Source: an uncultured Muribaculaceae bacterium | GTDB taxonomy: Bacteria; Bacteroidota; Bacteroidia; Bacteroidales; Muribaculaceae | Length of the DNA: 64,000 bases | Assembly (NCBI GenBank): GCA_910578035.1 | Contig: CAJTOB010000009.1 | Location: 1-64,000 of the forward strand | Reading direction: 5' to 3' | Part shown: positions 27,016 through 36,086 of the stretch, piece after piece | Layout: each line of letters starts with the position of its first letter | Numbering within the stretch: position 1 is the first letter of the stretch | Notes under the pieces: model-generated | What the model saw: only the letters and a program-made list of their open reading frames with translations | Database searches by the model: none | What the model was told of the DNA's origin: nothing | Position numbers and translations under genes: made by a program

Positions 27016-28371
27016 TTACTTAACAACAGAAGCTACATCGGCGGCAGCTACGCAGAGCTGTTCGCCCGTAGTCATGTTTTTGACTGTGACCTTTCCTTCG
27101 GCGAGCTCGCTGTCGCCGATAATAGCGAAGAAAGGCACGCCAAGAGCGTTGGCATAGCTGATTTGTTTTTTCATCTTGGCGCAATCGGGATATACCTCGG
27201 CAGCGATGCCGGCTGCGCGTAGCTCTTTGACAAGTTTCATTGAAGCCGCACACTCCGCCGGGCCGAAGTTAGCGAAAAGCACACGAGTGCTTCGTCCGGC
27301 TTCCTCGGGGTAGAGATTGAGGGTGTTGAGAACGTCGTAGATGCGGTCGGCGCCAAACGACACGCCAACCCCAGAAATACCGTTCATGCCGAAAACGCCT
27401 GTGAGGTTGTCGTAGCGTCCGCCACCCGAAATACTGCCAATGGCAACATCGAGCGCCTTCACTTCGATTATAGTGCCGGTATAGTAGTTCAGACCGCGGG
27501 CCAGCGAAACATCGAGTTCGAGGTCGGCTTCGAGTCCGAGCGCTTCTGTGCAGCCGATGACTGTGCGGAGTTCTTCCACGCCCTTGGTGCCTGTTTCGCT
27601 TGCAGCGAGGAGTTCGGCGAGTTTGTCGAGACGCTCGGCCGTAGAGCCTGATATTTCGAGAATAGGACGCAGTGCTTCGATTGCCTCTGCGGCGAGCCCT
27701 CGGTCGGCAAGCTCCTCATTTACTTTTTCGATACCGATTTTATCTATTTTGTCTATGGCGACGGTGATGTCTATGAGTTTGTCGGGTTCGCCTACTATTT
27801 CTGCGATTCCGGCGAGCACTTTGCGATTGTTCAGCTTGATAGCCACACGGATATGGAGGCGGCGGAAGACCTCGTCGACCATCTGGAGCAGTTCGACCTC
27901 GTTCATGAGAGAGTCGGAGCCGACAACATCGGCGTCGCACTGATAGAATTCGCGGTAGCGGCCCTTCTGCGGACGGTCGGCACGCCATACCGGCTGAATC
28001 TGGAATCGCTTGAACGGCAATTGTATCTCCTCGCGATGTTGCACCACAAAGCGGGCAAAAGGCACCGTCAGGTCATAACGCAGCCCGCGGTCGCAGATTT
28101 TTGCAGCGGTTTTAAGACAGTCGCGCGAGGCCAGCAGGCAGTCGTCGACGTCTTTCAGATAGTCGCCCGAATTCAAGACCTTGAAGAGCAGTTTATCGCC
28201 TTCTTCGCCGTATTTTCCCATCAGGGTCGAGAGGTTTTCAAGTGCAGGCGTCTCGATCTGGCGATAACCGTAGAGGCGGAATACTTCGCGGATAGTGTCG
28301 AAAATATAATTTCTGCGGGCCATCTCCAGAGTGGAGAAGTCGCGCGTTCCTTTTGGCGTCGAAGGCTTCAT
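27016..28371 (-). CDS. hisS: Histidyl-tRNA synthetase
   Basis: Class II aminoacyl-tRNA synthetase of 451 residues that charges tRNA-His in the cytoplasm. Motif 1 region, the [13 protein letters not shown] strand of motif 2, the [13 protein letters not shown] signature, GGGRYDNL, and [11 protein letters not shown] of motif 3 are all visible. The C-terminal anticodon-binding domain (about 355-451) is present. The N-terminus (KGTRDF) is the usual one. Confidence 0.96.
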   Translation of the reverse strand: MKPSTPKGTRDFSTLEMARRNYIFDTIREVFRLYGYRQIETPALENLSTLMGKYGEEGDKLLFKVLNSGDYLKDVDDCLLASRDCLKTAAKICDRGLRYDLTVPFARFVVQHREEIQLPFKRFQIQPVWRADRPQKGRYREFYQCDADVVGSDSLMNEVELLQMVDEVFRRLHIRVAIKLNNRKVLAGIAEIVGEPDKLIDITVAIDKIDKIGIEKVNEELADRGLAAEAIEALRPILEISGSTAERLDKLAELLAASETGTKGVEELRTVIGCTEALGLEADLELDVSLARGLNYYTGTIIEVKALDVAIGSISGGGRYDNLTGVFGMNGISGVGVSFGADRIYDVLNTLNLYPEEAGRSTRVLFANFGPAECAASMKLVKELRAAGIAAEVYPDCAKMKKQISYANALGVPFFAIIGDSELAEGKVTVKNMTTGEQLCVAAADVASVVK

Positions 28372-28403
28372 ATTTATATCGGTTGAGGATAATACATTTT
28401 TTT

Positions 28404-28425
28404 ATTATGCAAAAATAAGCATAAT
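28404..28425 (-). promoter_or_regulatory. hisS -7 element inside a dyad
   Basis: TATTTTTG on the minus strand (28417-28410) lies within a 7-bp perfect inverted repeat ATTATGC / GCATAAT with an 8-base spacer. No good -33 element. The dyad may be an operator. Confidence 0.4.
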
Positions 28426-28566
28426 TGCTCTAATTTGCCGTCTTTTTTTGCCGATAAATAGTTTTCAAAATCTTAAAATTAACATAATGATACATGAATT
28501 TGGTTAAATCTGTAAAATTAAGTTAAATTTAAACGTTGGGTTAAAAATAATATAATAGCAAATATC

Positions 28567-28574
28567 TATATTTG
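28567..28574 (+). promoter_or_regulatory. -7 element of the SusC/SusD operon
   Basis: TATATTTG matches the consensus. No TTG at the -33 position. It lies 83 bases before the susC start codon, in an AT-rich leader. Confidence 0.45.
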
Positions 28575-28657
28575 CAACCGTCAATCCAGATTTTTGAAAA
28601 CAAACTATTCCAGTTTCGTGGCAAATTGCCACATGTTAATTATTTATTTTCTAAGGT

Positions 28658-31600
28658 ATGAAAAAACTAATTGCCTTTATCGTATCATTGCTGGTATTCG
28701 CTGCCGTGCAGGCTTAGAATACCCGTACGGTAACCGGTAGGGTGGTGTTCGCCGGTGATGACGAACCCCTTCCCGGCGCTACCGTTATCCCGGCCGACGG
28801 AACGACCGGAGTTATAACCGATGTCGACGGAAACTTCAGTATTTCCGTTGCCTCCACAGTGAAGAAGCTTCGCATATCTTACGTGGGTATGCTTACCCGA
28901 GAAGTCGACATCACCGGGAAGCCTATTGTGGTAAAACTCAACAGCGCCGACAATCAGCTGAATGAAGTTGTGGTGACGGCTCTCGGCATGAAACGCGAGC
29001 GGAAAGGGCTCGGCTACGCAGTGCAGGACCTCAACGCCGAAGACCTCAACACCGACGGCACAACGTCGCTCGCCAGCGCCATGCAGGGCAAACTCACCGG
29101 CGTTGATATCCGCCCCTCGTCGGGTGCGCCGGGTGCATCGGCCCAGATTATAATCCGTGGCGCCCGTTCTTTCGACGGCAACAACCAGCCGCTATATGTA
29201 GTAGACGGCATGCCGGTTGAATCAACCCCCGACTACAGCACCGGCAACTCTGTGACAGGAGCCAATCTTGCCGACCGCTCCATCGATATCAACCCCGAGG
29301 ATATAGAGAGCATCAACGTGCTCAAAGGGCAGGCCGCATCAGCGCTTTATGGTATCCGGGCTTCAAATGGTGTGATAGTTATCACAACCAAGCGTGGCAA
29401 GTTCAATTCAAACAAGCCGACAGTAACCGTATCTACAAATCTTTCGGCCGAAGTGGTGTCGCGCAAGTTCAAACGCCAGGAAGTCTACGCTCAGGGCAAC
29501 TTCATAGAAGGCGGATATGCTCCGACCAGCAGCATGAACTGGGGCCCGAAAATTGCCGACCTTCCAAACGACCCTATGATAATGTCGGCAACTTCTTCAA
29601 CACCGGCTTTACCGAGAACACTAATTTCAGCCTCAGCCAGCGTACAGAGCGCGCAAGCTATTCTTTCGGTCTGAATAACTCTTATCAGAAAGGCATCGTG
29701 CCTTCTACCGGCATGAACCGCTGGAGCGCCCGCGGCCTTGTTGACTGGACGATAGACAAGCAGTGGAAAACCGGTTTCTCCGGGAACTACAGCTCAACAA
29801 AGATAACCTCGGCTCCCGGCGCCAACGACGGTATCATGAATGTGGTTTATTCGGCCCCTTCCGAATACGACCTCAAGGGTATCCCGGTCCATGTGCCCGG
29901 TGATCCGACCCAGCAGGTGCTTTTCCGTTCTACTTCGTTCAATAACCCCTATTGGTGGGCCAATAACAATGAATATCTGCAGCATACCAACCGTTTCTTC
30001 GGCAACGCATATGTAGAATTCAGCCCCGGTCTCGGTATGGCCGACAATATGAAACTGTGGTTCCGCGAGCAGGCCGGTATAGACATGTACACCTCGAATT
30101 ACAGCGATATAAAGGAGGTCGGTTCCGCCGGCCAGACCCAGGGCGGTATTGAGAACTACGGAGTGTCGCGCAACGTATTCAACAACCTCTTCACCGCCAA
30201 CTTTACCGCCGAATGGGGCGAATTCAATTTCGACGCTATGCTCGGCAATGAAATCAACCAGGACAATTCGCGCAGATGGGATTATATCGGCAATAATTTC
30301 AATTTCTACGGCATGCCCGTTATTGCCAATGCCACAAGCTTCTCCAGCAGCGAGTATAACCGTCATTCGCGCACTGTAGGCTTCTTCGGCAGCGCAGGCC
30401 TTTCATGGCGCTCCATGCTGTTCCTCACTGTTACGGGCCGTAACGATTATGTGTCGACGATGCCGCGCAATAACCGCTCGTTCTTTTATCCGTCTGTATC
30501 GCTCGGCTGGGTATTCACAGAATTACCTTCTCTTAAAGACAACGATGTGCTCACATTCGGCAAACTCCGTGCAAGTTATGCTCAGGTAGGCCAGGCCGGT
30601 ACTTTCTATGAGAATTACTACTATGTGCCTTCCTATGGCAGCGGTATGTATCAGTACAATCCGGTGACCTATCCCGTGAAAGGTGTGTCAAGCTATGTTC
30701 CATATTATGTGGTCTACGACAAGAATCTTAAGCCTCAGAATACCGAAAACATTGAGGCGGGCGCCGATTTCCGTCTGTTCCGCGACCGCGTGCGCCTGGA
30801 GTACACTATCTCTTATCAGAATGTTACAGACCAGATTTTCTCTGTGCCTACGGCCGGTTCATCGGGTTACCAGTATAAGATGACAAATGCCGGTAAGATG
30901 CGAACCTGGTCACACGAACTCGGCATCAACGTGGCTATCCTCGAAAACAAGGACTACGACCTCAATCTCGGCATCAATTTCACCAAGGTCAACAACAAGG
31001 TTATCGAGCTTGCCGAAGGCGTCGAATCCATCATGCTCGGCGGTTTTGTCGAACCTCAGATTCGCGCACAGGCCGGAAACACATATCCTAATATATATGG
31101 CACAGCCTTCAAACGCGACGAAGCTACCGGCCAGCTCCTGCTTCTCGACGGTCTGCCCCAAGGCACTTCCGACAGCCAGGACCTCGGCAACTGTTCGCCC
31201 GATTTCGTGACAGGCTTCACCCTCAGCGGTCGCTATCGCCGCGTGAATCTCAGCACCACATGGAGCTGGCAGAAAGGCGGACGCATGTATCACGGCACCA
31301 ATCTTACACTCAATTACTTTGGTGCGACCAAGGAATCGCTGCCTTTCCACGAGGGCACTATGGTGGCCGAGGGTATAGACGAAGCTACCGGGCAGCCCAA
31401 CACTATAGAGGTAAGCAAGCAGGACTATTATATGATGTATAACGACGTGACCGAGGCCGGTGTCTACGATATGAGCTTCTTCAAACTCCGCGACGTGACA
31501 CTTACCTATAAACTGCCGACATTCGGTAAATTCGATATCGAAGTCTTCGGCTTTGCCCGCAACGTCCTCCTGTGGACCAAGCTCCCCAACTTCGACCCCG

Positions 31601-31698
31601 AGGCCTCGCAGGGCAACGGCAACATGGGCGGTTACTTCGAGCGTTTCTCCATTCCAAATACTTCTTCGTATGGCGGTGGCCTGAAATTCACGTTCTAA
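28658..31698 (+). pseudogene. SusC/RagA-type TonB-linked outer-membrane protein, two lesions
   Basis: A SusC-like gene of about 1,013 codons with two breaks. Codon 20 (28715-28717) is TAG right after the signal peptide MKKLIAFIVSLLVFAAVQA; one base change from CAG would restore a Gln typical of this site. The frame then runs through a carboxypeptidase-like domain (TVTGRVVF..PLPGATV) and the plug (QPLYVVDGMP, ASALYGIRASNGVIVITTKRG). At about 29573-29575 the frame shifts: after GACCC the barrel continues one frame over with YDNVGNFFNTGFTEN. The barrel then runs intact to 31698. The loss is 1 base or 3n+1 bases. I suspect a longer deletion, since SusC proteins usually have more residues between GPK and YDNV. 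SusD downstream is intact. Confidence 0.85.
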
Positions 31699-31719
31699 TA
31701 ACGTTAAATACAATCTGAC

Positions 31720-33186
31720 ATGTTCAAGAAATTATTATATATAGCATTCCTCGGAATTGCCCTCAGCGCATGCACCGAGGACACGATGGACAACATCAAC
31801 AAAGACGAGGCTAATCCGCCTTCGAGTGCTGTCAATGCAAAATTCCAGGTCACCGATGCCATTGTGGCTACTGGATTTACCGGCTGGGGCGGGGCATATG
31901 CCTGGTATGTAAGCTCCTATACCGAGCAGACTTTCGGCACCGGCAACAATCAGCTCATGAAGACCGAGTTGCGTCTGCGTGGCGAGACGGCAGCAAGTTC
32001 AACATTCAATAATGAATGGAACAGCGTATATGCCAACCTTATGAATATAAAGCAGATAATAGAGAAGTGCGCCGAAGGAGGCCTCAATGCCGGCCAGAAA
32101 GACATTCTCGGTATAGCCCAGGTGCTCTGGGTGCTAAACTATGAGCTACTTACAGACGTTCACGGCGATATACCCTACAGCGAAGCTCTTGTGTCTGACC
32201 AGCCTAAACTCGACTCGCAGGAATCTATCTACACCGACCTTATCAGTCGTATCGGTGAGGCTGAGACTCTTTTGGCTGAGGCTGCTGCCGAGAAAATGAA
32301 CAATACCGGCGCTCAGGACCTGCTTTACGGCGGAGACCCGGCCCGATGGCTTGGGCTCGCACATGCGGTGAAGGCGCGTCTGCTTCTGAACACTTCATAT
32401 CGCGACAGCGGGGCCTATGCCAAGGCAATCTCAGCCGGAGAAGCCGCTCTTGCAGCCGGTTTCGACGGGGCCGAACTGTCTATTTTCAACGGTGTTGACT
32501 GCGACAATCCCTGGACGGCATACTCATGGAGCCGCTACTATACCGGTGCCAACGGTACTGTTGTCGCCATGATGGAAGAGCGCGAAGACCCGCGTCTTGA
32601 TGTCTATGCCTGGGACGCTTTCGGTACAGGAGCCGCATATGCTCCTGCCGGAGATGCCGAACTTGCCAAATGCACCGAGACTGTCGGCCTGCCCATGTGG
32701 CTCGAGAACGGTGCAGCCAAGCTGCACATATTCAGTGTGAGCGAAATCAACTTTATCCTTGCAGAGGCGAAAGCCCGCACCGGTGCTGACGCAAGAGCCA
32801 ATTTCGAGGCCGGAATAGCGGCATCGTTCGCCGACTATGCCGAGGCTACCGAAGAAGATATGCCTGATCCGGCCGATTATATAGCGGCGCTCGGGGCTCC
32901 TGCCATAGGCGAAATAATGGTGCAGAAATATCTTGCCCAGACACGCGACGAACAAGTGCAGACCTACAACGATATACGTCGATGCAAGGCTCTTGGCGAA
33001 GAATATATAGTGCTTAAGAATCCTAATAACAATCAAGGCGGACAGAACCAGTGGCCTCTCCGCCTGCCATATGGAAACAGCGATGTAGTCTCTAATCCGA
33101 ACGTTGCCGAGGCTTTCGGTTCGGGCAACGCAGCCGGAAACTACATATTCACCGACAATATCTGGCTCTTCGGAGGAACACGCTGA
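31720..33186 (+). CDS. SusD/RagB-like surface lipoprotein
   Basis: Lipoprotein of 488 residues partnered with the SusC upstream. The signal ends in a lipobox (LSAC, Cys18). The helical TPR-like body and segments such as LLTDVHGDIPYSEAL, SRIGEAETLL and DPARWLGLAHAVKARLLLN fit the SusD-like family 2 (SusD/RagB). In SusCD pairs this protein sits on the outer face and caps the barrel to load glycans or peptides. No enzyme or regulator gene accompanies the pair, so the ligand cannot be guessed. The frame is intact even though the partner is broken, so the loss may be recent. Confidence 0.9.
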   Translation: MFKKLLYIAFLGIALSACTEDTMDNINKDEANPPSSAVNAKFQVTDAIVATGFTGWGGAYAWYVSSYTEQTFGTGNNQLMKTELRLRGETAASSTFNNEWNSVYANLMNIKQIIEKCAEGGLNAGQKDILGIAQVLWVLNYELLTDVHGDIPYSEALVSDQPKLDSQESIYTDLISRIGEAETLLAEAAAEKMNNTGAQDLLYGGDPARWLGLAHAVKARLLLNTSYRDSGAYAKAISAGEAALAAGFDGAELSIFNGVDCDNPWTAYSWSRYYTGANGTVVAMMEEREDPRLDVYAWDAFGTGAAYAPAGDAELAKCTETVGLPMWLENGAAKLHIFSVSEINFILAEAKARTGADARANFEAGIAASFADYAEATEEDMPDPADYIAALGAPAIGEIMVQKYLAQTRDEQVQTYNDIRRCKALGEEYIVLKNPNNNQGGQNQWPLRLPYGNSDVVSNPNVAEAFGSGNAAGNYIFTDNIWLFGGTR

Positions 33187-33214
33187 TATTGCCGTTACAA
33201 ATACTTAGAGATTG

Positions 33215-33241
33215 GCCCCCTGCGTGAGCAGAGGGGCTTTT
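33215..33241 (+). terminator. Rho-independent terminator after susD
   Basis: An 8-bp stem (GCCCCCTG with CAGAGGGGC, one bulged A), a 6-base loop and TTTT. Confidence 0.78.
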
Positions 33242-33315
33242 CGTCATATATAGTTTCAGATTGGTCAATTTGTATATTTTTTGAAGTGCTTCTGTCGAAT
33301 TTTTCGAGATTTTTG

Positions 33316-33323
33316 TATTTTTG
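33316..33323 (+). promoter_or_regulatory. -7 element of the DUF4421 gene
   Basis: TATTTTTG, 16 bases before the ATG at 33340. No clear -33 element. Confidence 0.45.
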
Positions 33324-33339
33324 CACCGTGTTTCAGGCT

Positions 33340-34398
33340 ATGTCTCGCAAATATACAGTCATATTCATGCTTGTTCTGTCGCTTCTGTCGGCTACAGGGG
33401 CGCGGGCTTTGTCGTTTAATCTTGACTCGATTGCCGAGTGGGGCAAGTTTCCGCGTTTTGTTGTAAACACTTATCGGTGGGGCGATACGTTCTTCAATGG
33501 CTATGATACAACATTTGTGAAGTCTACCGGATACAAATTCAATGCCAAACTTACCACAGAAAGCTGGGCCGACGGCTACAGTTTCCTTCTTCCGAACGAT
33601 AAATATATCTACATGCTGTCGGAGCCGTCTACCTCTGCCGGTGTATATCTCACATATCTGGCTATTTCCGGCGGATATGATGTGAACATAAGCAAGCTCA
33701 TGGGCGGCGTGGACCGTTCGCGCCAGCGATTCCGCTTCGGATTCAACTGCATGCTTTTTGCAGCCGAGCTCTATGTGATAAAAAACGATGTAGGCACAAG
33801 AATCAAGCGTTTTGGCGAAGAAGGTAAACCATTGCATCTGAACCTGGGGTTCAATGCCATCAACAATTACACCTGGGGTATAGATGCCTACTATTTTTTC
33901 AACCACAAACGATATTCCGAGGCGGCATCATTCAATTTCAGCCGAGTGCAGCGAAAGAGCCAGGGTGCGTTCTACACCGGTTTTTCAATCTATACGCAGA
34001 AACTCGACTTTGATTTCAAGGGCTTGCCCGTGGAGTTGCGCGACCAGTTGCCTCAGAATTGGCTGGACTATCGCTACAGGGTCAACACCCATAATTACGC
34101 CCTGCGCTTAGGCTATGGCTACAACTGGGTGTTTGCCCCGAAATGGGTGCTTGGCGTGAGCGAGTCGCCTATAGTGGGTGTGCGCAAGGGCTTTGTCAAT
34201 TCCGACATCGAGAAGGTGTCGTTCTCGCTATATAACCGTCTGAAGCTGTCGGTTGTGTGGAATAGCCCCGATCATCGTTTTTTCTTCGGCGCACTCGGCA
34301 AGTTTGATGTCGCAATTGTAAACGACGAAAAAACAACATATGCAGGCGGCGTCCTCAGCGGTGAGGCTGTTTTCGGAGTACGCTTCAATCTCTGGTGA
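33340..34398 (+). CDS. DUF4421 family outer-membrane protein
   Basis: Protein of 352 residues with a signal peptide (about 1-24, ending GARA). The body is rich in aromatic beta strands (NTYRWGDTFFNGYDTTFV; YGYNWVFAPKWVLGVSESP) with a C-terminal strand ending in FNLW, as expected for an outer-membrane barrel. DUF4421 is a Bacteroidota family with no known role. An in-frame start at 33286 would add 18 residues, but the promoter lies inside that stretch, so 33340 is chosen. Confidence 0.82.
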   Translation: MSRKYTVIFMLVLSLLSATGARALSFNLDSIAEWGKFPRFVVNTYRWGDTFFNGYDTTFVKSTGYKFNAKLTTESWADGYSFLLPNDKYIYMLSEPSTSAGVYLTYLAISGGYDVNISKLMGGVDRSRQRFRFGFNCMLFAAELYVIKNDVGTRIKRFGEEGKPLHLNLGFNAINNYTWGIDAYYFFNHKRYSEAASFNFSRVQRKSQGAFYTGFSIYTQKLDFDFKGLPVELRDQLPQNWLDYRYRVNTHNYALRLGYGYNWVFAPKWVLGVSESPIVGVRKGFVNSDIEKVSFSLYNRLKLSVVWNSPDHRFFFGALGKFDVAIVNDEKTTYAGGVLSGEAVFGVRFNLW

Positions 34399-34476
34399 AA
34401 GCAGTTTGGCAGACGAAATAATGTTTTTTTTCATATTTCTGAACAAAGATTAAAATCGACTTGTTAGTATTTCAAA

Positions 34477-34508
34477 CGCCGGGAAACATCCTTGTAAATG
34501 CCCCGGCG
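34477..34508 (+). other. Leader hairpin before ompA
   Basis: CGCCGGG and CCCGGCG form a 7-bp stem with an 18-base loop, 76 bases before the start codon. No T-tract follows. It may stabilise the ompA mRNA or end transcription from upstream. An A/T-rich leader (34545-34583) follows, typical of strongly expressed Bacteroidota genes. Confidence 0.4.
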
Positions 34509-34583
34509 CAGGGATGATTAATTCATCGCTTAGCGTCTCAAAATTGAAAAAACAATTAAAGTCTAACAAAACATTTAATCAAA

Positions 34584-35792
34584 ATGAAAAAGAACGTTCT
34601 CTTTACCGCAGCAATGTCGTGCGCATTCCTGTTGCCGGCTGTTAACGCTTCTGCACAGGATCAGTCCGTGGTAGTTGAGGAAGAAACCATCGTAGCCTCG
34701 GAGGTTCCATGCAAGACTCACTACTACGTTGACAAAAAGAACAACTGGTTCTTGCAGTTCGGCGCCGGTATTGACGTGCCTTTTGTAGAAGGCGTCAATG
34801 CACAGGGCGACCGCGAGCGCCACATCACAGTGAACTATAACCTCGGCTTCGGCAAATGGTTCTCTCCATACATGGGCTGGCGTCTTGTGTTTAATGGCGG
34901 CCCTCTCCATTGGGAAGACAATGGCATGTATAAGGCCAAATATGTAGGCGCCAATGTAGACTTCATGTGGGATATGTTCAACTCCCTCGGTGGTGTCAAC
35001 TCCAAGCGAGTATTCTCGATTATACCTTTTATCGGTCTCGGAGGTACATATGTATGGGATCAGACTCCCGCCGGAACAATCATCGGCCAAGATGGAAATC
35101 CCAAGAACAGCACATGGGCGCTCCCGGTATCGGGTGGTCTCCAGTTCCGATTCCGTCTCTGCAAGTATGTCGATTTCTTCGCCGAAGCCCGCGCATCGAT
35201 GTATGGCGACAACTTCAACAATATCGCCTACGGACGTCCTGTCGACATCAATGTAACAGCTAACGCAGGTTTCACCGTTACATTCGGTGGCCGCGACTAC
35301 CAGTCGTATAATCCCTGCGATTATCTCGGATATATCAATAACCTCAATGGTCAGGTCAACGATCTTCGCGGCGCCCTCGCCACAACTGCCGCCGCTCTTG
35401 CCGCTGCAGAAGCACAGCTCCCGTGCCCCGAAGTCGTTGAAGCCGAGACCACTGTTGTAGAGGCCGCTCCTCTGATGGCTACCGTACGCTTCTCGCTCAA
35501 CTCGTCGAAGATTACCGACACCGAAATGGTGAACGTCTATAACATCGCCGAGTGGATGAAGGCTAATCCCGAACAGAATGTCGCTATCGTCGGATATGCA
35601 GACAAAGACACCGGCACAAGCGATTACAACATGGGTCTTTCGAAGCGTCGCGCTCAGGCCGTCTTCGACACCCTCGTAAACAAATACGGTATCAACCCCG
35701 ACCGCCTTGCAATGCAGGCAGAAGGTTCAGACGTTCAGCCCTACGACGTCAACAACTGGAACCGTATTGTAATCTTCAATGTAGCTCAATAA
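34584..35792 (+). CDS. OmpA-family major outer-membrane protein
   Basis: Protein of 402 residues with a signal peptide (about 1-24, ASAQ). The N-terminal half is an eight-stranded-type barrel (about 45-240). A short Ala-rich coiled stretch (about 260-280) follows, then the OmpA C-terminal domain (about 300-402) with YADKDTGTSDYNMGLSKRRA and NWNRIVIF. The Asp and Arg expected to hold diaminopimelate of the peptidoglycan are present. It links outer membrane and cell wall. The next feature is a strong terminator, so it forms its own transcript, probably abundant. Confidence 0.92.
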   Translation: MKKNVLFTAAMSCAFLLPAVNASAQDQSVVVEEETIVASEVPCKTHYYVDKKNNWFLQFGAGIDVPFVEGVNAQGDRERHITVNYNLGFGKWFSPYMGWRLVFNGGPLHWEDNGMYKAKYVGANVDFMWDMFNSLGGVNSKRVFSIIPFIGLGGTYVWDQTPAGTIIGQDGNPKNSTWALPVSGGLQFRFRLCKYVDFFAEARASMYGDNFNNIAYGRPVDINVTANAGFTVTFGGRDYQSYNPCDYLGYINNLNGQVNDLRGALATTAAALAAAEAQLPCPEVVEAETTVVEAAPLMATVRFSLNSSKITDTEMVNVYNIAEWMKANPEQNVAIVGYADKDTGTSDYNMGLSKRRAQAVFDTLVNKYGINPDRLAMQAEGSDVQPYDVNNWNRIVIFNVAQ

Positions 35793-35814
35793 CAGCAATC
35801 TCCCTATAATGAAG

Positions 35815-35850
35815 TCCGCCCCGGCTTGTGATGGTCGGGGCGGATTTTTT
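35815..35850 (+). terminator. Rho-independent terminator after ompA
   Basis: A 9-bp perfect stem (TCCGCCCCG with CGGGGCGGA), 12-base loop and six T. Confidence 0.92.
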
Positions 35851-35965
35851 AGAGTTCGTCAATTTACTACCCGGCAAGAGGTAAAATGTCTGTATCGCAG
35901 GATTTTAAACATGGAGAGGTAAATCTTTTGGACTTATTTGAACCAATATCCCGCCTTAAAATATG

Positions 35966-35996
35966 TTGCGCTTTTAACACAGATTATGTATCTTTG
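35966..35996 (+). promoter_or_regulatory. Promoter of the CapD-like gene
   Basis: TTG (35966-35968), 20 bases, TATCTTTG (35989-35996), a full match. The leader of about 85 bases holds a small open frame. Confidence 0.75.
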
Positions 35997-36008
35997 CAGA
36001 ACGTGGCT

Positions 36009-36062
36009 ATGCCGAATAGCCCTTTAAACAAGCATAAAATACGAACAATCAGAGAGCTGTAA
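36009..36062 (+). other. Possible 17-codon leader ORF
   Basis: ATG to TAA, encoding MPNSPLNKHKIRTIREL, starts about 8 bases after the expected transcription start and ends 24 bases before the CapD-like ATG. It is in the same frame as that gene. It is basic with no clear attenuation signature. It may be chance. Confidence 0.25.
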
Positions 36063-36086
36063 GAATAGATTCCGTAATAATCAGTT

